Part shown: piece by piece, positions 6,601 through 11,246 of the stretch
How the letters are laid out: each line of letters begins with the position of its first letter
How positions within the stretch are numbered: position 1 is the stretch's first letter
Assembly: GCA_035591015.1 (NCBI GenBank)
Contig: JAXIUW010205954.1
Location: 1 to 11,246, forward strand
From: Cephalothrix simula
Taxonomy: Eukaryota > Nemertea > Palaeonemertea > Archinemertea > Cephalotrichidae
Direction of reading: 5' to 3'
Length of the DNA: 11,246 nucleotides
Translations under genes and position numbers: made by a program
Notes under the pieces: generated by a model
Databases searched by the model: none
What the model was told of the DNA's origin: nothing
What the model saw: only the letters and a program-made list of their open reading frames with translations

Positions 6601-9216
6601 TCAAATTAGTAATCTGGGCTTCTTCCGTTGTATATATATACTTTCACACCGGTAGCCAAAGCGGCGTGACCAAAAAGCAATTAAGCACTTCCCAAGCAAA
6701 ATCCCATTGTTGAAGGATAGCAGACACAACAAGCGACCCCCAATTAACTGACAGCAATCGATTCGGCTATCGAGTCCAAAACTTCCCAATATAATTTGGG
6801 TAGGGCTACGGTTATATTGCCCTAATCTTGGTGGATAGATAACGCAATCACCTACTGAAGCCCCATCTTTCTCGGGCCATATCCCCATCCCAGATGGGAC
6901 ATTCTTTCTCCCATGGATAGAGGACATGGGTCTATCAAATAAAAACCGTACTGTTGTCGCCTAAGTCCATTAAGATTCCCCTTTTACGGTTTTATTGTTA
7001 CTTTTGCTGGTAGTATCGAATATTAATGTTAAATTATGTAGAAATATTTCGTATATTGCCCGCTACTAGCGGGCCAATAGCGATATTGAAAATCCATATT
7101 TATCAACAATCTGGCATTATTGTTATAATACCTCTACATTCGCGTAAAACATTTCGTTGACGGGTACCTCATACCTACCAGTTGTAGTTGAAAGACCACC
7201 AAATGAAACTGTTGGCTTCGCCGCTGCTGAAGTAGTAGACCCTAATAAACCAGACAGATTAGAAGCTTGTGTTGATGCTGGAGTTCCAAGGGTTAAACCA
7301 GTTGGTTTTGCAGCTGAAAGTGGAGTTGCAAAGCCAATAGTTGGTGGGCCTGCTGCTGTAGCCGACGATGCAGGCGTTGCACCAAGTCCAAAGCCGAATC
7401 CTGCGGCAACAGGAGCAGTAACATTTGGAGCAGGAGCAGAGGTTGAAGGTGTTCCAAATGGAAATCCAGTAGCAGGTGTTGAAGCTGCTGTCGAAGAAGG
7501 AGTTGTACCAAAAGAGAAGCTTGTAGCTGGTTTCACGACAGCAGGTGCAGGTGCAGTGCTTGCAGCAGGTGTTCCAAATTTGAATCCAGAGGTAGCAGCT
7601 CCTGATTGTGAGGTTGGTGTTCCAAACCCGGTGAAGCCACCTGCAGTGGGAGCAGGTGCTGTTGCTGCAGTTGATGATTGGGTACCAAATGAAAAACCTT
7701 TAAAAATAGAATTTTTAAAAATGATTCCATTTCTAAATCTAAAATATACTAGGCATTTTTATATAATTTGAAACCTGTTGATTAACTTCATATGTACACA
7801 AAGGGAGGCAAAACTTTATGTAAGAATTTCGCGCGCCCCCTCGAGATTTAAAAATAATTACTTCTTAGGTTTTTAAGAATAAGGTGACCCATGTCAAAGG
7901 TCATATTACCATTGAAAAAAAAATAATCCAGAGGAGGCAATTTTTTTCGATATTTTTTATGTTTGACATGCCAAACAACCTACAAGTGAATGTAGCTAGT
8001 TTTGTTTTCACATGAACGATTAGACCAAAGTTGTTGGACTTGGTCTGGTGTGTAGTTTTGATGCTCTTTTCAAAAATTTAGGGCAAAATGCCCTTCTGAA
8101 AGGTGGCCACACTGATTAAGCATACGGTGTCTGTGTCTTATAATCATATAATGCACCTGTTGCTGGGGGAGGTCGAGGACTGCACCACCTTTTGTAACGT
8201 GCAGTACCCGCATAACCCCCATGGGGCGGGGCAATTTATTAGACCTTGATCAGCGCAAACCCCTGTAAATAGGGGCGGCGGGGCTAAAAGGAATCAAATA
8301 TATATAAAATCGGAAGAAGACAGTAATAAGGTTTTTATGACACTACATTATTTGACATTATAGACATTTTACTTGTCAAAGCTCAAAAATAGCATCTAAT
8401 TTATTCTATTACATTCTAGTACGACTTTTCAATTCCAAAATTCCCTGACTTTCCACGACCAAATTCTATCAAATTCCCTGACCAATTTCCAGAACTTCGA
8501 AGGCTTAACAATCCGCCGTAGTAACCCCTGCAGATTAGCTTAATTAAGCTGTGTGCCTTAAAAATGGAACCATAGGTTTATCTGTTGGGAATTTACGTAA
8601 AAATGGTTAGAAAAACTGTCAAGTCAACAATAGTAATGGATACGAAATCGCCAAAATATACGCATACAATTTTTTTTAACCATTTCAAAAATTTGGTCAA
8701 ATTCCCTGACCATTTCTCAATTCCCTGACTTTCCAGGTTTCCCTGACTTCGTATACACTATAAGTACTTGTTTTGCTAAACTTAGAGTGTGCAGTCCCGG
8801 GGTGGGGACAAGGCTAAATGCGCTATCTGATGCAACCCCCAGAGGTGGGGCAGTTCTAATGTCGCCTTATATTGTGCAGTCCCTGCCCAGTCCCCCCGGC
8901 CCCCATCTGTTGGGACATTCAGTAATAGGTGCATATGCCACAGTTAAAGTGGCCATAACTGATTCTGAAGAGGAGTGGACAGTAGCCGAAATTATCCAAT
9001 TTGTTTATAAAGTTTTAAAAATGACTAACCTAATGAAGGAGCCGTCGAAGCTGCAGTAGAAGCTGTTGGGGTTCCAAAATTGAAGCCCCCACCACCAGTG
9101 CTAGATGCTGCTGGGGTGCCAAATGAAAATCCAGATGTGGGAGCCGGAGCTGATGATGTGGTTGTAGGAGTACCAAACGCAAAACCTCCACCACTTGCAC
9201 CAAAATTGAAGGCCAT
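500..9216 (-). CDS. NUP62: Nucleoporin Nup62 (p62), 5' seven coding exons, partial
   Basis: Spliced coding sequence: 9030-9216, 7179-7697, 5909-6037, 5677-5745, 4788-4862, 1514-1631 and 500-659, all minus strand. Every junction has a GT donor and AG acceptor, and the 1257 nt give 419 codons with no stop. The protein starts MAFNFGASGGGFAFGTP and carries FxFG/FG repeats separated by Ala/Thr/Ser/Pro spacers to about residue 365. Residues 376-419 (MNYRQLEEGINKW...QQATMVNAWDRLLIENGEK) match the start of the Nsp1_C coiled-coil domain, which is nearly invariant in animal Nup62. In this family the FG part lines the nuclear-pore channel and binds import receptors, while the coiled coil assembles with Nup54 and Nup58 and contacts Nup88. 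Vertebrate Nup62 is about 520 residues, so roughly 100-150 C-terminal residues should lie left of base 1. Identification is very secure; exon borders are inferred from splice signals and phase, not from transcripts. Confidence 0.95.
660..1032. other. Intron sequence without recognisable content
   Basis: NUP62 intron after exon 6. There is a 63-codon open frame on the plus strand (748-939) with no recognisable motif. A short direct repeat, CCTGAGTAGC, occurs near 881 and 900. Nothing else is supported. Confidence 0.4.
1033..1370. mobile_element. Possible MITE with 13-bp inverted ends
   Basis: TTACATTTGACGA at 1033-1045 is exactly inverted at 1358-1370 (TCGTCAAATGTAA), enclosing 338 bp with no coding content. 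A related TTTACATTTGGCC occurs internally near 1254. A short CACCTG triplication lies near 1280-1296. No convincing target-site duplication is visible, so the boundaries and identity are tentative. Confidence 0.35.
1514..1631 (-). CDS. NUP62: NUP62 coding exon 6 (Thr/Ala/Ser linker)
   Basis: A 118-nt exon, phase 1 at its start and phase 2 at its end. It encodes ASTTATATTTSSALTGALGG and then SIGFGST, the last FG dipeptide before the coiled coil, followed by a Ser/Thr-rich stretch. The acceptor is TATTTTTCAAG and the donor TTCGAC|GTAAGTTTT. A Thr/Ser/Ala linker between the FG domain and the coiled coil is typical of animal Nup62. Confidence 0.9.
1632..2270. other. AT-rich intron stretch
   Basis: Left part of the long NUP62 intron. 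It is very AT-rich and has the short shared phrase ATGGGAAACA at about 1826 and 2031. No gene, RNA or clear repeat can be supported. Confidence 0.4.
2271..2996. mobile_element. Foldback element F1 (long inverted repeat, about 725 bp)
   Basis: Two arms of roughly 330 bp face each other around a centre near 2635. Matching pairs include GGCACCGTAAAA (2297-2308 against the complement at about 2951-2962), CTATACATTTTGG (from 2379 against 2882-2895), AACGATTCGGG / CCAAATCGTTC, TTAAGGGAACACCCC / GGGGTGTTCCCTTAA and GCATACTAAAT / ATTTAGTATG. The outer ends read ACACAAATGGGTGGAAAAAT on the left and a diverged copy on the right. No transposase is present, so this is non-autonomous. It abuts the 3' side of the RING gene, about 60 bp from its stop. 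Confidence 0.8.
2899..3054 (-). other. In-frame open extension after the RING gene's TGA
   Basis: After the TGA at 3055-3057 the same frame stays open for 52 codons to a TAA at 2896-2898. The first 20 codons (ENNWKIKDSAKEALLQEKEI) look protein-like and charged, like the segment just before the stop. The remainder runs into the foldback element beginning near 2996. It could be the remnant of a longer C-terminus cut by a point mutation and the insertion, or chance. No clear AATAAA is seen on the minus strand between 3055 and 2940. Confidence 0.35.
3055..3807 (-). CDS. RING / B-box-like / coiled-coil protein (TRIM-type), nested gene
   Basis: One uninterrupted coding exon of 250 codons. A C3HC4 RING is complete: C14-x2-C17-x11-C29-x-H31-x2-C34-x2-C37-x11-C49-x2-C52, with the usual ECPICLD opening and RCPVC close. 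A second zinc cluster, C85-x2-C88, C97-x2-C100, C105-x2-C108 and H112, is B-box-like but lacks a clear last His ligand. Residues about 135-195 are Lys/Glu/Leu-rich and should form a coiled coil. No C-terminal SPRY, NHL or filamin domain follows, so it is a short TRIM (N-terminal tripartite part only). RING proteins of this type are ubiquitin E3 ligases; the substrate cannot be told. The ATG is preceded by a good splice acceptor (CCCATTTCTTCCACAG, exon starting at 3809), which argues for a spliced 5' UTR rather than a processed retrocopy. It lies inside a NUP62 intron on the same strand, between two foldback elements. Confidence 0.9.
   Translation of the reverse strand: MEDSCSKLADFLECPICLDLLYHPLTLKCQHSLCKKCLSGIGKDGKIRCPVCRADAEIDPNDITKMSANPLLMSLIEVERAKSFCPICKSEGEIFKCSHCGQRICEECKSGHRPVLFSDICTKISTVSDIYSEGVDALEKLEAVEKGLKLEEEELKNKQLELENKRSTVRENYQRLNKEILKWSYLLKKATLAHEHWDFADTVEVENILGEFEKIDRRMIEKCKIKDAGKCTCNNNIKDAGKIKIENTDT
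3808..3824 (-). promoter_or_regulatory. Splice acceptor 2 nt upstream of the RING gene ATG
   Basis: On the minus strand a pyrimidine-rich run ends in CCACAG, then GT, then ATG. The predicted exon begins at 3809. An in-frame TGA lies about 25 nt further upstream, so the coding sequence does not extend into the intron. Because the exon offers only two bases before the ATG, the -3 Kozak base is supplied by whatever exon is spliced on. Confidence 0.6.
3885..4665. mobile_element. Foldback element F2 (long inverted repeat, about 780 bp)
   Basis: Arms meet near 4220 around TATGACATCAACATC / GACGTCTTTAATGTCATA. Paired blocks include TTTTGATTATCAAAAT / ATTTTGATAATCAAAA, TTAGTTTATGTGGG / CCCACATCAACTAA, CAGATAGGTAAACATGGATG / CATCCATGTTTACCTATCTG and GGTCCCGGAACGAAT / ATTCGTTCCGGGACC. 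The ends (TACACAATTGCCTGGAAAAA on the left) are homologous to those of F1, as is an internal CTATACATTTTTGGAAAGG block, so F1 and F2 belong to one family. It lies about 75 bp upstream of the RING exon and has no coding capacity of its own. Confidence 0.82.
4334..4534. repeat. Tandem duplication of about 100 bp inside the F2 right arm
   Basis: Two diverged direct copies, 4334-4437 and 4438-4534, each begin GTACTCAGAAG and contain GCCGCTAGGGGCGCCACAG followed by TTGGTCGAAATT. The left arm holds only one inverted copy (about 4049-4108), so the arms are unequal. Confidence 0.75.
4788..4862 (-). CDS. NUP62: NUP62 coding exon 5 (GLxLG-type repeats)
   Basis: A 75-nt exon reading AAGGLKLGATPATTSAATTG and then LTLKL. 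It keeps the repeat rhythm, but Leu replaces Phe (GLKLG, GLTLKLG). The acceptor is TTTCCTTTTTAG and the donor ATTAG|GTAAGTC, a near-consensus site. Both ends are phase 1. The intron that follows is the longest in the window (3156 nt) and contains the RING/B-box gene and two foldback elements. Confidence 0.87.
4863..5088. other. Intron sequence without recognisable content
   Basis: Start of the NUP62 intron that precedes exon 5. Apart from the splice acceptor tract nothing is recognisable before the SINE-like sequence. Confidence 0.4.
5088..5375 (+). mobile_element. tRNA-derived SINE, plus strand
   Basis: The head resembles a class II tRNA (Leu/Ser type). GCCAGTGGTTACAGGCGCTG (from 5097) is close to the tRNA A box (GCCGAGTGGTTAAGGCGCTG) and GTGTTCGAGTCTTACC (5158-5173) to the B box. 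It is followed by a GC-richer body of about 180 bp, different in composition from the intron, and a simple tail (ATTC)n at 5360-5375. This head-body-tail layout is that of a SINE moved by a LINE. The family cannot be named from memory. Confidence 0.6.
5376..5520 (-). mobile_element. tRNA-like SINE remnant, minus strand
   Basis: On the minus strand GGGGGCTTAGCTCAGTTGGTAGAG (read from about 5517 downward) is a near-perfect tRNA 5' half with A box. The later part (GTCGTGAATTCGTGACGG) only weakly resembles a T-arm/B box and the acceptor stem does not close, so this is not a working tRNA. Its 3' side runs to the same (ATTC)n tract, giving two elements in opposite orientation that share one tail. 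Confidence 0.5.
5677..5745 (-). CDS. NUP62: NUP62 coding exon 4 (69 nt, no FG)
   Basis: A small exon encoding LPASGSASTAAKQPFQAVAP and neighbouring residues, a spacer with no FG motif. The acceptor is AATATTATTAG and the donor CACCAG|GTATGTT. It is phase 1 at both ends. Support comes from splice signals, frame continuity and the Ala/Ser/Thr/Pro composition shared with the flanking exons. It is too short to recognise by homology alone. Confidence 0.82.
5909..6037 (-). CDS. NUP62: NUP62 coding exon 3
   Basis: A 129-nt exon reading A-PSGLGGFSLPGSTAP... and ending STGGISFG. It encodes looser repeats: GFSLPG, GFALGAKP and ISFG. The acceptor has a strong pyrimidine tract (CTTTCTTTCTTTTAG) and the donor is TTTTG|GTTAGTATT. 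Unspliced reading stops one codon later (TAG). Both ends are phase 1. Frame continuity with exons 2 and 4 is exact. Confidence 0.9.
6038..6250. other. Intron sequence without recognisable content
   Basis: Part of the NUP62 intron between exons 2 and 3, between the exon 3 acceptor and the foldback at 6251. No supported element. Confidence 0.4.
6251..6609. mobile_element. Foldback element F3 (359-bp inverted repeat)
   Basis: Arms of about 170 bp pair end to end: CTAATTTGAAAC / GTTTCAAATTAG, AATCCCAAGGTCACCAA / TTGGTGACCTTGGGATT, AAAATAAGGCTC / GAGCCTTATTTT and CTCTTGAACTAT / ATAGTTCAAGAG. The centre is near 6430 with almost no spacer. It is AT-rich, non-coding and not obviously related to F1/F2. 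No transposase is present. It sits in the intron between NUP62 exons 2 and 3. Confidence 0.82.
6610..7178. other. Intron sequence, one short GC-rich hairpin
   Basis: Between F3 and exon 2. The only structure noted is a 7-bp stem, GCCCGCT (7058-7064) with AGCGGGC (7068-7074). A 108-codon open frame on the minus strand (6601-6927) shows no recognisable domain and is not called. Confidence 0.4.
7179..7697 (-). CDS. NUP62: NUP62 coding exon 2 (main FG-repeat block)
   Basis: A 519-nt exon covering residues 63 to about 236, the largest FG block. Motifs in order include GFSFGTQ, GFTGFGTP, GFKFGTP, SFSFGTT, GFPFGTP, GFGFGLG, a degenerate IGFATP, GLTLGTP and VSFGG, with Ala/Thr/Ser/Pro linkers between. 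The acceptor is preceded by ...TTTTTAAAG. The donor is ACTG|GTAGGTATG; a GTATGA donor 4 nt further on is possible, but the first one keeps phase 1 and joins in frame to exon 3. The length is a multiple of three and both ends are phase 1. Confidence 0.92.
7880..8100 (+). mobile_element. Solo half-copy related to foldback F1
   Basis: The order of blocks follows the right half of F1 (2611-2890): GTCAAAGGTCAT, CATTGAAA, ATGTTTGACATGCC (F1 ATGTTTGATATACG), AAACAACC, TAGCTAGTTTTG (F1 TAGCCAGTTTTGG) and GAACGATT. The opposing arm is absent. It is diverged and truncated. Confidence 0.55.
8145..8945. repeat. Diffuse inverted repeat with GC-rich arms
   Basis: CATATAATGCACCTGTTGCTG near 8145 pairs with a diverged inverse (CAGTAATAGGTGCATATG) near 8920-8937, and GGACTGCAC near 8177 with GTGCAGTCCC near 8875. 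Both arms carry C/G runs such as ACCCCCATGGGGCGGGGC and CCAGAGGTGGGGC. The middle is AT-rich. The inner boundaries are unclear. It lies in the intron between NUP62 exons 1 and 2. Confidence 0.4.
8436..8750. repeat. Interspersed TTCCCTGAC repeats
   Basis: Five copies of CCCTGAC begin at 8443, 8476, 8704, 8723 and 8741, usually within AATTCCCTGACTTTCCA or AATTCCCTGACCATTT. The two groups are about 230 bp apart. The phrase recalls an interspersed repeat seen in several invertebrate genomes, but the family cannot be named here. Confidence 0.55.
9030..9216 (-). CDS. NUP62: NUP62 coding exon 1 (start codon, four FG motifs)
   Basis: Holds the initiator ATG (9216-9214) and 62 codons plus one base (phase 1 end). 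FG dipeptides fall at residues 5, 14, 32 and 47, mostly as GF-x-FGTP. The ATG context has A at -3 and G at +4. The acceptor (TTTTTAG) ends 3 nt before the ATG, so the exon starts at 9219 and upstream 5' UTR must be spliced on. The donor after TCATTAG reads GTTAGTC. Reading through the donor meets a stop immediately, which supports the splice. The opening MxFNFG resembles the N-terminus of animal Nup62. Confidence 0.93.
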
Positions 9217-9230
9217 TATCTAAAAACATA
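9217..9230 (-). promoter_or_regulatory. NUP62 5' UTR splice acceptor
   Basis: Minus strand TATGTTTTTAG followed by ATA then ATG. The AG is at 9221-9220 and exon sequence starts at 9219. The gene therefore needs a non-coding exon at higher coordinates. Confidence 0.7.
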
Positions 9231-9640
9231 AGGAGAATAATTTTGAGGAATTTTTAAAAATTACGAGTAACTTATGCCATTTTCATGTTATTTTGACAGT
9301 ACATTTTCATGTGGGAATTAATCATAAAACAAAAAATTGTGCGAAATTTGGCCCCTAAAAGGGATCTCTGTTCATTTCAGTTCAATGCGAAACCAAATGG
9401 TCAGTTCCATCACAAAAGTGCAGTACAATAAATAACTGTTCGTTAGAAAAACAGTTTGTCGTTTATTTAAAAAAATAACAATACATGAAGTTGACATTTT
9501 ATCGGCAACACAAAAATCAACTAGTAGTTCACAATTGTCATGATTGTTAAAATAAATGCTTGTTAAAATATAACGCGTCTCAACTCATGATTAATTCACA
9601 ATCTTCTGTAGATTTTTCAGGTGTATATTTCAAAATTGAT
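9220..9640. other. Upstream intron/UTR region without recognisable content
   Basis: Immediately upstream of the NUP62 start exon. It is AT-rich and contains only the splice acceptor. No promoter or exon can be supported here. Confidence 0.4.
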
Positions 9641-9647
9641 TTGATAT

Positions 9648-9704
9648 TATCATAACTAAATCTAGATTTAGTTATGATAACTAAATCTAGATTTAGTTAT
9701 GATA
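9648..9704. repeat. 57-bp palindrome with perfect 28-bp arms
   Basis: The arms 9648-9675 and 9677-9704 are exact inverse complements around one base at 9676. Each arm is itself nearly palindromic (ATCATAACTAAATCT and its inverse, with TCTAGA at the centre), so the block is also a tandem duplication of a palindrome. Both a large hairpin and two smaller ones can form. Confidence 0.9.
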
Positions 9705-9983
9705 TCATGGATATCTTGGCACTATTGCCGCAATGGTCATGTGCCATGCAAATAACTGATGGAAGTTTCTATTAATGTTTAGCCCAATTTAGCCTAACAG
9801 CCTAATTCTGTGAATAACTTGAATTTAATTCTCTTCAAGATTCCACTCGGGTTTTGCTTTCGCTTTCTTTTCTCCAATCACACCTTCCAACATTTTTATT
9901 ATTGTCCAACTTGAACTTGTCCAATTCATTCACGAATGTAATGTTACCATAATCCTATACTAGAGTACTAGAGAGAGATCGTC

Positions 9984-10290
9984 GAAAATTATACACCGAA
10001 AACACCAATATACCCAGAGACGCAGTCGAGGGGTATATTGGTATTTGAGGTGTTTATACATTAATGTATAATTTTCAACAATCTTTCTCAGTCTCTAGAA
10101 TAGGATTAACTATTTTATACAGACTTTTAATCAGCTTAAATTTTATTCAAAAAAATGAAATCAAAACTTTATTTACACTTCGCGTGATAGCATCTAGCGA
10201 CCATGAAAAGTATACCGAAAATTATACAGACTTCATCAGCCAATCATATTGCACTATTTCTGTCACGTGATTCGTAAGTCTGTGTATAAT
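9984..10290. repeat. Cluster of inverted copies of AAAATTATACA
   Basis: GAAAATTATACA at 9984-9995 is inverted at 10065-10076. Inside it ACCAATATACCC at 10004-10015 pairs with GGGTATATTGGT at 10031-10042 around a 15-nt loop. A second pair follows: GAAAATTATACAGACTT at 10217-10233 and AAGTCTGTGTATAAT at 10276-10290. TATACAGACTT also occurs near 10117. Probably a degenerate small foldback/MITE cluster. Confidence 0.55.
10263..10270. promoter_or_regulatory. Palindromic E-box TCACGTGA
   Basis: Exact palindromic E-box core with flanking T/A, the form bound by bHLH-Zip factors of the USF/MITF/TFE type. One site of 8 bp is expected by chance at a low rate in a region this long, so function is unproven. 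Confidence 0.2.
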
Positions 10291-10320
10291 AATACTAAAT
10301 TTATTTTATGACTATGCAAA

Positions 10321-10370
10321 ATGCTATGAGCATGATGAGCATGATGAGCTGATGAGCATGATGAGTTTAG
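10321..10370. repeat. Microsatellite of ATGAGC / ATG units
   Basis: Repeats of GATGAGCAT with one irregular step (GAGCTGATGAGC), about 45 bp. It lies between the inverted-repeat cluster and the candidate 5' UTR donor. Confidence 0.8.
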
Positions 10371-10418
10371 CATGTTTAGTCAGTCAAGTTTTTAGATTTA
10401 AATAAACAAGTTATTCTT

Positions 10419-10450
10419 ACCCTGTGCTGCCCTGTGTGCAATTTGTAAGA
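10419..10450 (-). other. Candidate end of a NUP62 5' UTR exon (donor)
   Basis: Minus strand GGGCAGCACAGG|GTAAGAATAAC is a good donor consensus, with the exon ending at 10421. It could be the donor of the missing first exon, giving an intron of about 1.2 kb. A weaker alternative is CAAACAG... style donor GTAAATTCC with exon end at 10831. No transcript evidence is available. Confidence 0.3.
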
Positions 10451-10750
10451 AAATCAAAAAAGTTTGGTAAGATATGCTATATTAATTAACGTTAGTAACA
10501 GATGAGATAAATTTTTATTATTATTTTTGCAATTTTTACTTTTAGAATCCACCATTATCATAATAAAAGTTCCCTTCGCAAAATGATTGCGAAACGTTAT
10601 TTTTGCGCTAAATCCTCTGCACATTTTGCGTGAAAATACGCGACTAAAATTTATTTGACTACAGAACAGGAAGCAAATAAAAAAATCTGACAAAATTTGG
10701 CAAAATTTCCTCATTTAAAATAATGGATGAAAATAATGTCTAGAGGAATT

Positions 10751-10780
10751 TTGAACCTGAGGTTCAACCATGATCATGGT
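10751..10780. repeat. Two abutting short palindromes
   Basis: TTGAACCTGAGGTTCAA (10751-10767) has 8-bp arms around one base and shares its last A with ACCATGATCATGGT (10767-10780), a perfect 14-bp palindrome. Confidence 0.7.
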
Positions 10781-11246
10781 GAGAATCAAATCTATCACTA
10801 AATTGCCACTTTGAGGAAATAGGAATTTACCTGTTTATGTTTAAATCTCACTCGGATGATTTAATTTAAATAATTTTTATAATATAAATTTATTAATTCC
10901 ATTCCGATCATGCCAATTCCATCCATTAACCCTTTACGCTCCGGCCTATTTAAAATCAATCGATTTCGATCGATAAGTTCATGCTCAATTTTCTCGGAAA
11001 GTATACATCCCTCCGGGTTGCTCTTGGTTTGGTATCATTATGAAGCTATCAAAGAGGAGAATTCATACATAATTCAACGTTTTTGTCATTAACTTCTACG
11101 TTATATATGACGTCACAGATTAAGTTTTTAGAAAAATCACTGTTAGAGGGATGCCCGAAATATTCAAAATTAAGTTACTTGATAAATTTAATAGGTGGAA
11201 AGGAAGTTAGTATTGAAATATGAGAATAAGGTATAGGGCTTGAGTC
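10781..11246. other. Upstream region with one CRE-like octamer
   Basis: Nothing coding is recognised. A perfect TGACGTCA (11108-11115) directly follows TTATATA (11101-11107). This could be a CREB/ATF site next to a TATA-like run, or chance. No promoter for NUP62 or a neighbouring gene can be fixed. Confidence 0.25.

Noticed and set aside
6601-6927. A 108-codon minus-strand open frame.
   Set aside because: No domain recognised, and its end overlaps foldback F3. The composition does not look like coding sequence of the neighbouring exons.
7157-7771. A 204-codon open frame on the plus strand rich in Gly, Ala, Val and Pro.
   Set aside because: It is the complement of NUP62 exon 2. Low-complexity FG coding gives a long antisense open frame by composition alone, and it runs across the real splice sites.
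8787-9059. A 90-codon plus-strand open frame.
   Set aside because: It overlaps NUP62 exon 1 on the other strand and lies mostly in a GC-rich repeat arm.

Overview
This is eukaryotic DNA, most likely from an invertebrate animal. Coding blocks are short and split by GT-AG introns, the background is AT-rich, and foldback elements, SINE-like sequences and a minisatellite fill the non-coding space. The species cannot be named from the sequence.

The main gene is on the minus strand. It encodes the 5' part of the nuclear-pore protein Nup62 (p62/Nsp1 family). Seven coding exons, read from 9216 down to 500, join without a frame break into 419 codons. They give an N-terminal FxFG/FG-repeat domain (about residues 1-365) and then the conserved start of the Nsp1_C coiled-coil domain (residues 376-419). 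The rest of the coiled coil lies beyond base 1. The start codon sits 3 nt inside its exon, so a non-coding first exon should lie at higher coordinates. Its position is uncertain.

Inside the 3.16-kb intron between coding exons 5 and 6, on the same strand, is an uninterrupted 250-codon gene (3807 to 3055). It encodes a RING / B-box-like / coiled-coil (TRIM-type) protein. This exon is bracketed by two members of one foldback (long inverted repeat) family, at about 2271-2996 and 3885-4665. It also has its own splice acceptor 2 nt before its ATG. That acceptor is in the phase needed to receive the Nup62 exon 5 donor, so an in-frame Nup62-FG::RING fusion transcript is possible on paper.

Region by region. 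1-430: degenerate minisatellite of self-complementary units. 500-659: Nup62 exon 7. 1033-1370: possible MITE. 1514-1631: exon 6. 2271-4665: foldback / TRIM / foldback. 4788-4862: exon 5. 5090-5520: two tRNA-derived, SINE-like sequences in opposite orientation. 5677-5745 and 5909-6037: exons 4 and 3. 6251-6609: another foldback. 7179-7697: exon 2, the main FG block. 7880-8100: solo relative of the first foldback. 8145-8945: diffuse inverted repeat containing TTCCCTGAC repeats. 9030-9216: exon 1. 9220-11246: upstream region with a 57-bp palindrome, a cluster of short inverted repeats, a microsatellite and isolated palindromic sites resembling an E-box and a CRE.
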